Source: Alloactinosynnema sp. L-07
Lineage (GTDB): Bacteria > Actinomycetota > Actinomycetes > Mycobacteriales > Pseudonocardiaceae
DNA: 64,000 nucleotides
Assembly: GCF_900070365.1 (NCBI RefSeq)
Contig: NZ_LN850107.1
Span: forward strand, 744,001-808,000
Direction of reading: 5' to 3'
A model generated the notes under the pieces. The model did no database searches and was not told the DNA's origin. It saw only the letters and a list, made by a program, of their open reading frames with translations. How positions within the stretch are numbered: position 1 is the stretch's first letter; every line of letters begins with the position of its first letter. The position numbers and the translations under genes are program-made. Shown here in pieces: positions 43,894-52,484 of this stretch.

Positions 43894-45411
43894 GTGGACG
43901 TCGAGATCCTCGGTCGCGCGCTGAGCACCTTGCCCAGCGACGACGACCATCCCTACCGCACCGGCCCCTGGCGCCCGCAGACCGTCGAACGCGCCGCGAC
44001 CGATCTCGATGTCGTCGGCGAGCTGCCCGCCGATCTCGACGGCGTCTATCTGCGCAACACCGAGAACCCCGTGCACCCAGCGATCGCCGAGTATCACCCG
44101 TTCGACGGCGACGGGATGGTGCACGTGGTCGGGTTCCGCGACGGCAAGGCGTTCTACCGCAACCGCTTCGTGCGCACCGACGGCTTCCTGGCCGAACAGG
44201 CCGCCGCGCGTCCGCTGTGGGCGGGCATCGCCGAGCCGCCGGAGTGTGCGCTGCGACCGGGCTGGGGCGCCCGCGGCGGGCTCAAAGACGCGTCCAGCAC
44301 CGACATCGTGGTGCACGCGGGCGTCGCGCTGACCAGCTTCTACCAGTGCGGCGAGCTCTACCGGCTTGACCCGCTGACCCTCGACACGCTCGGCAAGTCC
44401 ACTTGGGACGGTAAGTTCCCGGCCTGCGGAGTGTCCGCGCACACCAAGGTCGACCCGGCGACCGGTGAGCTGCTGTTCTTCAACTACAGCAAGGAAAAAC
44501 CCTATCTGAACTACGGTGTGGTCGACTCCGACAACCGGCTCGCGCACTACGTCGAGGTGGACCTGCCCGGACCCCGCCTGCCGCACGACATGGCGTTCAC
44601 CGAGAACTACGCGATCCTCAACGACTGCCCGCTGTTCTGGTCGCCGGACCTGCTCGCCGAAGGCAAGCACGCCGCCCGGTTCCACCCCGAACTCCCGCTG
44701 CGGCTGGGCGTGGTCCCGCGCCGCGGCGGCGACGTGCGGTGGTTCGAGGCCGAGCCGACATTCGTGCTGCACTTCGTCAACGCGTACGAGGATGGGGAGT
44801 CGATCGTCGTCGACGGGTTCTTCCAGGGCGACCCGGAAGGGCAGCGCGGATCGTTCCCCGGCGACCGGCGCTACGCGCGGATGTTCCGCATGCTCTCCCT
44901 CGACGGGATGCAGACGCGGCTGCACCGCTGGCGGCTGAACCTGCGCACGGGGACCACCGTCGAGGAACGAATGACCGAGTCGATCACCGAGTTCGGTATG
45001 ATCAACTCCGGCAGCGCGGGACGTCCCTACCGCTACGCGTACGCCTCGACGGGGGAGCCGGGCTGGTTCCTGTTCGACGGTCTGGTCAAACACGACCTGT
45101 CCACCGGCCGCGAGGAGCGCTACCGCTACGGGCCGGGCGTCTACGGCAGCGAGACCGCGTTCGCGCCCAGGGCGGGCGCCCAAGACGAGGACGACGGCTA
45201 CCTGATCACCATGACCACTGACATGACCTCGGACCTGTCCGAATGCCTGGTGTTCGACGCCCGCCGGGTCGCCGACGGACCGGTCGCCCGGCTCCGGCTG
45301 CCCGAGCGGGTCTCCAGCGGCACCCACAGCACGTGGGCGGCTGGCGCGGACCTGCCCGGCTGGCGCGACGCCGACCACCCGGCGAGCGCGATCGGCCTGC
45401 CCACGGCATGA
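43894..45411 (+). CDS. carotenoid oxygenase (RPE65/CCD family)
   Basis: A 505-residue non-heme iron dioxygenase that cleaves carotenoids or related polyenes or stilbenoids. The four iron-binding histidines are visible in VSAHTKVD, LPHDMAF, LHFVNAYE and SSGTHSTW, and the family motif DGDGMVH is near residue 70. The start is GTG 43894 after a G-rich GGGGGGAC. Its stop overlaps the following regulator in ATGA, so the two are co-translated. No carotenoid synthesis genes lie in the window. Confidence 0.94.
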   Translation: MDVEILGRALSTLPSDDDHPYRTGPWRPQTVERAATDLDVVGELPADLDGVYLRNTENPVHPAIAEYHPFDGDGMVHVVGFRDGKAFYRNRFVRTDGFLAEQAAARPLWAGIAEPPECALRPGWGARGGLKDASSTDIVVHAGVALTSFYQCGELYRLDPLTLDTLGKSTWDGKFPACGVSAHTKVDPATGELLFFNYSKEKPYLNYGVVDSDNRLAHYVEVDLPGPRLPHDMAFTENYAILNDCPLFWSPDLLAEGKHAARFHPELPLRLGVVPRRGGDVRWFEAEPTFVLHFVNAYEDGESIVVDGFFQGDPEGQRGSFPGDRRYARMFRMLSLDGMQTRLHRWRLNLRTGTTVEERMTESITEFGMINSGSAGRPYRYAYASTGEPGWFLFDGLVKHDLSTGREERYRYGPGVYGSETAFAPRAGAQDEDDGYLITMTTDMTSDLSECLVFDARRVADGPVARLRLPERVSSGTHSTWAAGADLPGWRDADHPASAIGLPTA

Positions 45412-46337
45412 TCCACCCGCCGGACACGCCCACCGCCCTGCATCCCGGTGGCGACAACTCGATCGCGTACCTCATCGGCGTCCTTGCCGACGAGTGGACG
45501 ATGCTGATCCTGAGCCACGCCGTGCGGGGCGTCGACCGGTTCGACCAGTGGCTGGAGCTGCTGCCGATCACCCCGTCGCTGCTCGCGGGCAGGCTGCGCC
45601 GCATGACCGAACTCGGCTTGGTGGTCCCGGTCGACGACCGCCATCTCCTGACCCGCCGCGGCGTCGCGCTGTGGCCGCTCATCGTCAGCGTGGTCGCCTG
45701 GGAGGGCGACTGGGGCGACGACCACGCCGAGCCACTGCCGCTGCTGTGGCACCGCCCGTGCGGCACCCAGGTGAAACCCCGGATGGCCTGCGGGACCTGC
45801 GGTGAGTCGGTGGCCAGGCAGGACGTGGTCGGCGAGTTCGGCCCCAGCGGCTCGTGGCCGCGGTCGGCGCCCAGCGCCGCGACCCGGCGGCAGCCAGGGG
45901 GATCGGCCAGCCTCGGACCCGCGTTCTACCCGCACAGCCGCGCGCTCATAGGCAACCGGTGGTCGGCGGCGATGCTCGGCTCGATCTTCCTCGGCGCGAC
46001 GAGGTTCTCCCAGTTCCACCGCCAGGTCGGCGCTCCCGCCACAGTGATCGCCGATCGGCTGCGCGTCTTCCGCGAGATCGGCGTGCTCACCGCGACCGGC
46101 GAGCAGGACCCGCCGGACCGTGCGACGTTCAAGCTCACCGAGAAGGGCCGCGAGTTCTTCCCGGTGGTGCTGTCCGGCCTGCAGTGGTGCCGCGAGTGGT
46201 TCGTCGCGCCGGAGGGCCCGGCCATCGACTTCGCCCACCGCGGCACCGACCACCGGTTCACCCTGCGGCTGGTGTGCCCGGGCTGCGCGGAACCGCTGGC
46301 AGGGCGCGACATCGAGGTGACGGTGCAACCTGGCTAG
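45408..46337 (+). CDS. tandem HxlR-type winged-helix regulator
   Basis: A 309-residue protein with two HxlR-like winged-helix domains in one chain. The first is LIGVLADEWTMLILSHAVRG...LLAGRLRRMTELGLV and the second ALIGNRWSAAMLGSIFLGATRF...VIADRLRVFREIGVL. Each is followed by a small Cys-containing segment (CGTCGESVARQ and CPGCAEPLAGRD), possibly a zinc site. Most HxlR proteins are about 110-150 residues and dimeric, so this looks like a fused pseudo-dimer. It overlaps the carotenoid oxygenase by 4 nt and may control it. Confidence 0.87.
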   Translation: MIHPPDTPTALHPGGDNSIAYLIGVLADEWTMLILSHAVRGVDRFDQWLELLPITPSLLAGRLRRMTELGLVVPVDDRHLLTRRGVALWPLIVSVVAWEGDWGDDHAEPLPLLWHRPCGTQVKPRMACGTCGESVARQDVVGEFGPSGSWPRSAPSAATRRQPGGSASLGPAFYPHSRALIGNRWSAAMLGSIFLGATRFSQFHRQVGAPATVIADRLRVFREIGVLTATGEQDPPDRATFKLTEKGREFFPVVLSGLQWCREWFVAPEGPAIDFAHRGTDHRFTLRLVCPGCAEPLAGRDIEVTVQPG

Positions 46338-46359
46338 CCGCCCGCTCCGTCCCCCTTCC

Positions 46360-46800
46360 ATGAACCGTTTCGGAATCGCCATAGCCGTGTTGATCGCGCT
46401 GGCGGGCTGCGGCACCCCGCGGTCGGCCGGTCCAGAACTCCCGCCCGCGTCGAGCGCGCCGAACGTGCAGCCCGGGGTCACCCCACCGGCGCAGGGCACC
46501 CCAGTGCCCGCGAACCGGGTCGACGGGGGTGCCTTGCCTGAGGGGTTTCCGCGGACCGTGTGGACCGAGGAAGGCGGGGCGACGTTGCGGGTTGTCGCTC
46601 AGGAGGGCGGCTGTGGGAAGGCCAGTGTCGAGGTGGCTGAGCAGTCGGCGGCCAGGGTCGCGCTGACCTTGATCGAGACCACGCCGTCCGAGCCGCGACA
46701 GTGCACGTTGGACATTCGGTTCCCGGAGCTGCGGGTCGACCTGGACAAGCCGCTGGGGGAGCGCACTGTGGTGTTGCGTGCCGAGCGGCGGACCGCTTAG
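46360..46800 (+). CDS. putative lipoprotein (paralogue 1)
   Basis: A 146-residue protein with a lipoprotein signal peptide (FGIAIAVLIALAGC) and a Pro/Ala-rich linker. Its small extracytoplasmic domain has two further Cys residues (GGCGKASVEV and RQCTLDI) that could form a disulfide. It ends in LGERTVVLRAE, shared with the next gene. No named family is recognised. It is probably anchored to the outer face of the membrane. Confidence 0.8.
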   Translation: MNRFGIAIAVLIALAGCGTPRSAGPELPPASSAPNVQPGVTPPAQGTPVPANRVDGGALPEGFPRTVWTEEGGATLRVVAQEGGCGKASVEVAEQSAARVALTLIETTPSEPRQCTLDIRFPELRVDLDKPLGERTVVLRAERRTA

Positions 46801-46906
46801 GACGGCCTGCTTTGGCTGCCCGTTCTGCTGGGCCCCTTGCGGGAGTGCTGCAGTAGGGCGGGTGTCCCGATGCAACCCGCTGTGGGCCTAGTACCGTCCT
46901 TTCACC

Positions 46907-47455
46907 ATGAAGACCTCGATGTTCGCCGCTGGAGCAGCCCTGGCCCTGCTCGCCCTGACAGCGTGTGGCCAGCAGGCCGACCAGGCCACCGGCGCGGGAT
47001 CGTCGACGACGTCCCCGCCGAGTTCCACCACCACGGCCGCGCCCACCACGGCGCCGTCGTCGGTGAGTCCGACGGCTCCGGCCACCACCCCCGCCCCGGG
47101 TAAGCCCACAGAGCCGCCCGTCACCGGTGTCCCGGCCGAGTTCGCGCCGCTGCCCGCGGGGCAGGTCGAGTCGAAGTCGCTGCCCGACACCTATAACGAG
47201 CGGCGGGTCTGGTCGTCGCCGGACGGTAAGACGTTGCAGCTGATCGGCATGGCGCGGGACGCGTGCGAGGTGATCGAGGGAGTGGTCGAGGAGTTCTCCG
47301 CCACGACCGTTCGCATCGCGCTGCGGCCCATGGCGCAGCCACAGGGCGGGCCCGAGGGCCAGGCGTGCGCCATGGTCATCACCCCGAAGCCGGTGACCGT
47401 GCCGCTGCGCGAGCCGCTGGGCAAGCGCACGGTCATCGTGACCGCCGACATCTAG
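46907..47455 (+). CDS. putative lipoprotein (paralogue 2)
   Basis: A 182-residue lipoprotein (signal LALLALTACGQQ) with a Ser/Thr/Pro-rich linker of about 45 residues. The C-terminal domain is like that of the preceding gene: two Cys (ARDACEVIEG and GQACAMVITP) and the ending LGKRTVIVTAD. The shared architecture and tandem position indicate an old duplication. ATG 46907 lies 106 nt after the first. Function is unknown. Confidence 0.8.
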   Translation: MKTSMFAAGAALALLALTACGQQADQATGAGSSTTSPPSSTTTAAPTTAPSSVSPTAPATTPAPGKPTEPPVTGVPAEFAPLPAGQVESKSLPDTYNERRVWSSPDGKTLQLIGMARDACEVIEGVVEEFSATTVRIALRPMAQPQGGPEGQACAMVITPKPVTVPLREPLGKRTVIVTADI

Positions 47456-47879
47456 ACCTTCTCCGTTCGGTGAGCGCGGGCGTGGTCCTTCGGGGCTGCG
47501 CCCGCGTTGTCGTGAACGGTGCCCTTCGTCACGCGGATCGCCGGGTTTTCCGGCTTGATCGCGGCGAATTCCGGGCTTCACGGTGTTACCGGTAAGTAAT
47601 TTACCGGGTCGGCTTGCGATTTGAACCTCCCAGGTCGGATGGGCAGTCGATCGTGATCCGATCATGAGTCGCCGATCTTGTTGTCACCCTGGGTAAGTGT
47701 TACGCGAGGCCGTCCTGGGGAAATAGACCCAGATCACACGCCTTTGCCTTCTTTGGTTGCTCATGGTTAACGTCGCTGGGAACGTCACGGTTCGGTTACG
47801 AGGGCATGGCCACCTGGCCAACCGGGATCCCCCGCCCGGGGCCCGACCGGATCTCCCCGAGACGGAAGGCACTATCGCT
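47456..47879. other. long, AT-richer leader region before the M23 peptidase
   Basis: These 424 bases have no gene. They contain the TTACCGGTAA palindrome listed next and a run of weakly structured sequence up to the M23 ATG. I looked for a c-di-AMP (ydaO) riboswitch, common before actinobacterial cell-wall hydrolase genes, but the conserved GAATCC-type core is not evident. A long structured leader remains possible. Confidence 0.4.
47586..47607. repeat. palindrome TTACCGGTAA with extended inverted repeat
   Basis: TTACCGGTAA (47586-47595) is a perfect palindrome, and CCGGTAA (47589-47595) also pairs with TTACCGG (47601-47607). The two alternative structures compete. It is a candidate regulator site. 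Confidence 0.4.
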
Positions 47880-48716
47880 ATGTCCTGCACGGCCACAGAC
47901 GGCAGTAAACGTCTCCCGGCACCGGCCGGGTTCCTGCCCACGCGGCACACGCCGCGCAAGCACCTTATGGCGGCGGTTCTCGCCGCGGGAGCGGTCCTCA
48001 CCGTGGGCGCCCCCCTCGTCGCGGGTTCGCCCGCCGCTGAGCCCGACAGCCGGGTCCAGGAAGTCCTGCGGATGGCTTACTCCACTCCGCTGGCCAAGGC
48101 GGGCAACCAGCCCGCGCTGGTCGCCCCGCGCCCGGTCGCCATCGACCCGGCTGCCGAGGCGCGCAAGCTTGACCTCGCCGCCCAGTTCGAACAGCGCAAG
48201 CGCGACCAGGCCGCCGCGGCCGAGCAGCAGCGCCTGGCCGAGCAGCAGGCCGCCGAGAAGAAAGCCGCTGAGCAGCGGGCCGCCGAGCAGCAGGCGGCTA
48301 AGCAGAAGGCCGCGGCCGAGAAGGCCGCCCGTGGCTTCGTGCGTCCGGTCGAAGGCAGGCTCACCTCGACCTTCGGTGCCCGCTGGGGCACCACCCACTA
48401 CGGCATCGACATCGCCAACAGCATCGGCACCCCGATCGTGTCCGTCGCGGCGGGCACAGTGATCGAGGCGGGTCCGGCCAGCGGCTTCGGCCTCTGGGTC
48501 CGCGTCCAGCACGACGACGGCACCGTGACGATCTACGGCCACGTCAACGAGATCATCGCCAAGACCGGCACCCGGGTCACCGCGGGCCAGAAGATCGCGA
48601 CCGTGGGCAACCGCGGCCAGTCGACCGGCCCGCACCTGCACTTCGAGGTGTGGCTGGGCGGCTCGAAGAAGACCGACCCGATCGCCTGGCTACGCCAGCG
48701 CGGCGTCGGGCTGTGA
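47880..48716 (+). CDS. exported M23 peptidase with coiled coil
   Basis: A 278-residue protein with an N-terminal hydrophobic export signal (LMAAVLAAGAVLTVGAPLVAG). A long Ala/Glu/Lys/Gln coiled coil (about residues 95-155) leads to a C-terminal LytM/M23 domain. The zinc ligands are in THYGIDIAN and GPHLHFEVW, with YGHVNE between. The coiled-coil plus M23 layout is that of EnvC/NlpD-like or RipA-associated factors, so it either cleaves peptidoglycan cross-links or activates another hydrolase. ATG 47880 follows GACGGAAGG. Confidence 0.92.
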   Translation: MSCTATDGSKRLPAPAGFLPTRHTPRKHLMAAVLAAGAVLTVGAPLVAGSPAAEPDSRVQEVLRMAYSTPLAKAGNQPALVAPRPVAIDPAAEARKLDLAAQFEQRKRDQAAAAEQQRLAEQQAAEKKAAEQRAAEQQAAKQKAAAEKAARGFVRPVEGRLTSTFGARWGTTHYGIDIANSIGTPIVSVAAGTVIEAGPASGFGLWVRVQHDDGTVTIYGHVNEIIAKTGTRVTAGQKIATVGNRGQSTGPHLHFEVWLGGSKKTDPIAWLRQRGVGL

Positions 48717-48719
48717 CAT

Positions 48720-48834
48720 GGCACGGCCTCCGGCCGTGCGGCTCGGCCGCCTTCAGGTGACGGTTTCGGGCGCCACGAACACGACGACTGCGTCGCGTGC
48801 CCGTGGCGCCCGAAACCGTCACCGCGGCCGAGCG
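48720..48834. repeat. palindromic repeat element, copy A (long form)
   Basis: It starts with the hairpin GCACGGCC-TCC-GGCCGTGC. It then contains a perfect 22-bp inverted repeat (48756-48777 with 48802-48823) around a 24-nt loop, and ends in GCGGCCGAGCG. Both outer parts recur at 59481-59522 without the long inner hairpin. It lies between the convergent M23 and fumarase genes, where it can also act as a terminator. Confidence 0.8.
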
Positions 48835-48936
48835 TCGTTGGCGAGTTTCACGAAGTTCCACGACCCCCGCCGGCCAAGCTGCGGTCGCCCTTCTCTGCTC
48901 ATCTGCCGCTGCTGTGGTGGCGGCGATCTGGGGTGA

Positions 48937-50598
48937 TCAGCGGCGGAACGAGATCTGTAGGGTCGGCGCCGAGGTGCCTGCGAAGAAGTCGTTGCCCTTG
49001 TCATCGACGACGATGAACGCGGGGAAGTCCTCGACCTCGATCTTCCATACCGCCTCCATCCCCAGCTCCGCGTACTCCAGGACGTCGACCTTCTTGATGC
49101 AGTCCTGGGCCAGCCGCGCGGCCGGGCCGCCGATGGAGCCGAGGTAGAAGCCGCCGTGGGTCTGGCAGGCGTCGGTGACCTGCATGGAGCGGTTGCCCTT
49201 GGCGAGCATGACCATCGACCCGCCCGCGGCCTGGAACTGCTCGACGTAGGAGTCCATGCGGCCCGCGGTGGTCGGGCCGAAGGATCCAGACGCGTAGCCG
49301 GTGGGCGTCTTGGCCGGTCCGGCGTAGTACACCGGGTGGTCCTTGAGGTACTGCGGCATCGGCTCGCCCGCGTCGAGGCGTTCCTTGATCTTGGCGTGGG
49401 CGATGTCGCGAGCCACGACCAGCGGGCCGGTCAGCGACAGGCGGGTCTTGACCGGTAGCGCGGCCAGGGTGGCCCGGATCTCGTCCATCGGGCGGGTCAG
49501 GTCGATCCTGACCACGTCGTCGGACAGGTCCTCGCCGGTGATCTCCGGGAGGAACCGGGCCGGGTCGCGCTCCAGCTGCTCCAGGTAGACGCCGTCGGGG
49601 GTGATCTTCGCCTTGGCCTGGCGGTCGGCCGAGCACGACACCGCGAGGCCGACCGGGCAGGACGCGCCGTGGCGGGGCAGCCGGATGACCCGGACGTCGT
49701 GGCAGAAGTACTTGCCGCCGAACTGGGCGCCGATGCCGAACTGGCGGGTCATCTCCAGCACCTGCTGCTCGAGGTCGACGTCGCGGAAGGCGTGGCCCGC
49801 CGCCGAGCCCGAGGTGGGCAGGGTGTCGAGGTAGCGGGCGGAGGCGAGCTTGGCGACCTTGAGGTTCTGCTCGGCCGACAGCCCGCCGACGACGATGGCC
49901 AGGTGGTACGGCGGACAGGCCGCGGTGCCCAGGCCGCGCAGCTTCTCGTCGAGGAACTTGGCCAGCCGCGTCGGGTTCAGGACGGCCTTGGTCTCCTGGT
50001 ACAGGAACGTCTTGTTCGCCGAACCGCCGCCCTTGGCCATGAACAGGAACTCGTAGGACGGGTCCGTGCCGGGCTTGGTGTGGATGTCGATCTGCGCGGG
50101 CAGGTTGGTGCCGGTGTTCTTCTCGTCCCAGAACGTCACCGGGGCCATCTGCGAGTACCGCAGGTTCAGCTCCTGGTAGGCCTCGAACACCCCGCGCGAG
50201 AGTGCCTGCTCGTCGGCGCCGCCGGTCAGCACGGTCTCGGTGCGCTTGCCCATGACGATCGCGGTGCCCGTGTCCTGACACATCGGCAGCACGCCGCCCG
50301 CGGAGATGCACGCGTTGCGCAGCAGGTCGGTGGCCACGAACCGGTCGTTGGCGCTGGCCTCCGGGTCGTCGACGATCGCGCGCAGCTGCGCCAGGTGCGA
50401 CGGCCGCAGCAGGTGCTGGATGTCCTTGACGGCCTCCTTGGCCAGCAGGGTCAGCACGTCCGGGTCGACCTCGAGGAACCGGCGTCCAGCGGCCTCGACG
50501 ACCCGCACACCCTCGGCGGTGACCAGCCGGTATTCAGTGGTGTGGTCCGGGCCGAGCGGCAGCACGTCGGTGTACTCGAAATTCGTGGTGGCGGTCAC
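48937..50598 (-). CDS. class I (iron-sulfur) fumarate hydratase
   Basis: A 553-residue single-chain, oxygen-sensitive fumarase of the TCA cycle, with the 4Fe-4S ligands expected in [10 protein letters not shown] and downstream Cys motifs ([15 protein letters not shown]). The C-terminal beta domain has the conserved [11 protein letters not shown] and MLAKGN. The length fits class I enzymes, which are also annotated as FumA/FumB in enterobacteria. The start is GTG 50598, giving [15 protein letters not shown]. It is transcribed away from sigB in the same direction, behind two hairpins. Confidence 0.93.
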   Translation of the reverse strand: MTATTNFEYTDVLPLGPDHTTEYRLVTAEGVRVVEAAGRRFLEVDPDVLTLLAKEAVKDIQHLLRPSHLAQLRAIVDDPEASANDRFVATDLLRNACISAGGVLPMCQDTGTAIVMGKRTETVLTGGADEQALSRGVFEAYQELNLRYSQMAPVTFWDEKNTGTNLPAQIDIHTKPGTDPSYEFLFMAKGGGSANKTFLYQETKAVLNPTRLAKFLDEKLRGLGTAACPPYHLAIVVGGLSAEQNLKVAKLASARYLDTLPTSGSAAGHAFRDVDLEQQVLEMTRQFGIGAQFGGKYFCHDVRVIRLPRHGASCPVGLAVSCSADRQAKAKITPDGVYLEQLERDPARFLPEITGEDLSDDVVRIDLTRPMDEIRATLAALPVKTRLSLTGPLVVARDIAHAKIKERLDAGEPMPQYLKDHPVYYAGPAKTPTGYASGSFGPTTAGRMDSYVEQFQAAGGSMVMLAKGNRSMQVTDACQTHGGFYLGSIGGPAARLAQDCIKKVDVLEYAELGMEAVWKIEVEDFPAFIVVDDKGNDFFAGTSAPTLQISFRR

Positions 50599-50678
50599 GA
50601 TCTGCGGGCTCCCTTGCGCGCGTCCAATTCCCTAGGAACCTACTCGCCCCGCCCGCTGAACTCCCGGTCCAACGCTGT

Positions 50679-50714
50679 GATCCTGGCCCCGTGACAAAGA
50701 TCCTGGCGCCGTGA
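50679..50714. repeat. 20-bp-spaced direct repeat upstream of fumarase
   Basis: GATCCTGGCCCCGTGA (50679-50694) and GATCCTGGCGCCGTGA (50699-50714) differ at one base and start 20 bp apart, about two helical turns, roughly 80-115 bp before the fumarase start. It is a candidate activator or repressor site. Confidence 0.5.
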
Positions 50715-50775
50715 ACAGACCCTGGAAAGCCGGAAGGCCGGGGCGGCCCCCGGCCGTCCCGACCTCCCGTCGAAA

Positions 50776-50802
50776 GCGAGCGCGGGATCTCTCCCGCCTC
50801 GC
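50776..50802 (-). terminator. hairpin on the minus strand between sigB and fumarase
   Basis: GCGAG/CTCGC and GCGGGA/TCCCGC stack, with one bulge, around a 4-nt loop. On the minus strand it is followed by TTTCG. It is a plausible terminator of sigB. A further hairpin, GGCCGGGG with CCCCGGCC, lies at 50736-50755. Confidence 0.6.
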
Positions 50803-50878
50803 GCGGTCTGAGCATGACGGTGCCGTGACTCAGGTCACATGTCAACGCTGCTATCTAGGTGACGTACCGGCGGCCGAA

Positions 50879-50917
50879 AGGGTTGCTCGGAGTGGTCGGA
50901 ATTCTTCGAGCAACCCT
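50879..50917 (-). terminator. inverted repeat just after the sigB stop
   Basis: AGGGTTGCTCG pairs perfectly with CGAGCAACCCT over a 17-nt loop, starting 6 nt beyond the sigB stop codon. Confidence 0.6.
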
Positions 50918-50922
50918 GGAGA

Positions 50923-51894
50923 TCAGCTCGCGTACGCGCGCAGCTTCTCGGCCCGCTCGCCCTGACGCAGCTTCGACATGACCTCGCGCTCGATCTGGCG
51001 GACGCGCTCGCGGGACAGCCCGAAGCGCTTGCCGATCTGGTCGAGGGTGCGCGGCTGGCCGTCGTCGAGGCCGTAGCGCAGGCGGATCACCGACTGCTCC
51101 CGGTCGTCGAGAGTTGACAGCACGCGGCGCATGTCGTCCTGCAGCAGGCCGGAGATGACCGCGCTCTCGGCGTCGGTGGCCTCGCCGTCCTCGATGAAGT
51201 CGCCCAGCGGGGCGTCTTCCTCGGCGCCGACCGGCATGTCCAGGCTCACCGGGTCACGCGCGTGATCGAGCAGGTCGGCGACCTTCTGCGTGGTGAGGCC
51301 CGCTTCCTTTGCCAGCTCGTCCTTGGTCGCCTCGCGGCCCAACTGCTGGTGCAGGTCGCGCTTGATCCTGGCCAGCTTGTTGACCTGTTCCACCAGGTGG
51401 ACCGGAAGCCGGATGGTGCGGCCCTGGTCGGCCATGCCGCGGGTGATCGCCTGGCGGATCCACCACGTCGCGTAGGTCGAGAACTTGAAACCCTTGGTGT
51501 AGTCGAACTTCTCCACCGCGCGGATCAGACCCAGGTTCCCCTCCTGGATCAGGTCGAGCAGCGGCATCCCCCGACCGGTGTAGCGCTTGGCCAGCGACAC
51601 CACCAGGCGCAGGTTGGCTTCGAGGAGGTGGTTCTTGGCGGTGTGGCCGTCAACGACAAGGGCGCGCAGTTCGGCGCGGCGGGCGTGGGAGAGCTGCGGC
51701 GAGGTGTCGAGCATGTGCTGCGCGAAGACCCCCGCCTCGATGCGCTTGGCCAGCTCCACCTCCTGCGCGGCGCTGAGTAGGGCGGTGCGCCCGATCCCGT
51801 TGAGGTAGACCCGAACCAGGTCGGCCGCTGGCCCCTGGGCGTCGAGGTCCGCCTCATAGGTCTGCTCGGGTTCTCGCTGCTGCGGGACCGTCAT
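50923..51894 (-). CDS. sigB: group 2 RNA polymerase sigma factor (SigB/HrdD-like)
   Basis: A 323-residue sigma-70 protein without the long N-terminal region 1.1 domain of the primary sigma factor. It has region 1.2 ([18 protein letters not shown]), region 2 ([36 protein letters not shown]), region 3 and region 4.2 ([20 protein letters not shown]). This is the architecture of mycobacterial SigB, a stress and stationary-phase sigma factor. ATG 51894 follows GGGGAGGAG. The promoter upstream is of the ECF stress type. Confidence 0.93.
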   Translation of the reverse strand: MTVPQQREPEQTYEADLDAQGPAADLVRVYLNGIGRTALLSAAQEVELAKRIEAGVFAQHMLDTSPQLSHARRAELRALVVDGHTAKNHLLEANLRLVVSLAKRYTGRGMPLLDLIQEGNLGLIRAVEKFDYTKGFKFSTYATWWIRQAITRGMADQGRTIRLPVHLVEQVNKLARIKRDLHQQLGREATKDELAKEAGLTTQKVADLLDHARDPVSLDMPVGAEEDAPLGDFIEDGEATDAESAVISGLLQDDMRRVLSTLDDREQSVIRLRYGLDDGQPRTLDQIGKRFGLSRERVRQIEREVMSKLRQGERAEKLRAYAS

Positions 51895-51930
51895 GGTGCT
51901 CCTCCCCCTGTCGCTGTCTTCTGCACTGCC

Positions 51931-51956
51931 AAACGTCGGTACGAAGCGATTCGTTC
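51931..51956 (-). promoter_or_regulatory. ECF-type stress promoter of sigB
   Basis: On the minus strand GGAAC (51956-51952) is followed by 18 nt and GTT (51933-51931). This matches the SigH/SigR/SigE-type promoter GGAAC-N17/18-GTT. A start near 51925 would give a leader of about 30 nt that includes the ribosome site. Confidence 0.65.
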
Positions 51957-52058
51957 CCGGTCTGACAACTGGAAGACGCCCTGGAAGAAGAAAACGTTGC
52001 TCAGGCTTACCTGAGGTTTCCCTGAGAACCCGGCGAGTGTCCTACGGCGACGGTGGGA

Positions 52059-52484
52059 TCAGGTTTCCACCAGCACGGTGAACGGCCCGTCATTGACGCT
52101 CTCGACCGCCATCATGGCACCGAATCTGCCGGTCTGGACCTTCGCGCCGCGCGCCCGCAGCTCGGCGACCACCGCCTCCACGAGCGGCTCGGCGGTCTCC
52201 GGCCGGGCGGCCGCGGTCCATGTCGGACGCCTGCCTTTGCGCGTGTCTCCGTAGAGTGTGAATTGACTCACTACGAGTAGCGGTGCCCCGGTCGACGCGC
52301 ACGAACCCTCGTCGCGAAGTATGCGAAGTTCGTGCAGCTTGCGCGCCATTGTCGCTGCTTGCGCGGGGGTGTCGTCGGTGTGCACGCCGAGCAGGACGAG
52401 CAGTCCCGGCTCATCGATAGCGCCGACGGTCTCGCCCTCGACCACCACGCTCGCGCGCAGCACGCGCGCCGCCACCGCCCTCAT
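52059..52484 (-). CDS. dtd: D-aminoacyl-tRNA deacylase
   Basis: A 141-residue enzyme that hydrolyses D-aminoacyl-tRNA and mischarged Gly-tRNA(Ala). Both signatures are present: [15 protein letters not shown] near residues 78-92 and the cis-proline motif NDGPFT near residue 131. ATG 52484 overlaps the stop of the upstream methyltransferase by 4 nt (ATGA), so the two are coupled. Confidence 0.97.
   Translation of the reverse strand: MRAVAARVLRASVVVEGETVGAIDEPGLLVLLGVHTDDTPAQAATMARKLHELRILRDEGSCASTGAPLLVVSQFTLYGDTRKGRRPTWTAAARPETAEPLVEAVVAELRARGAKVQTGRFGAMMAVESVNDGPFTVLVET

Noticed and set aside
47780..47879. c-di-AMP (ydaO) riboswitch before the M23 gene
   Set aside because: Gene context fits, but the conserved core sequences of the class are not visible; kept only as a leader of unknown type.
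48718..48936. 72-residue reading frame over palindromic repeat A
   Set aside because: It consists of the inverted-repeat sequence and has no ribosome site or recognisable domain.
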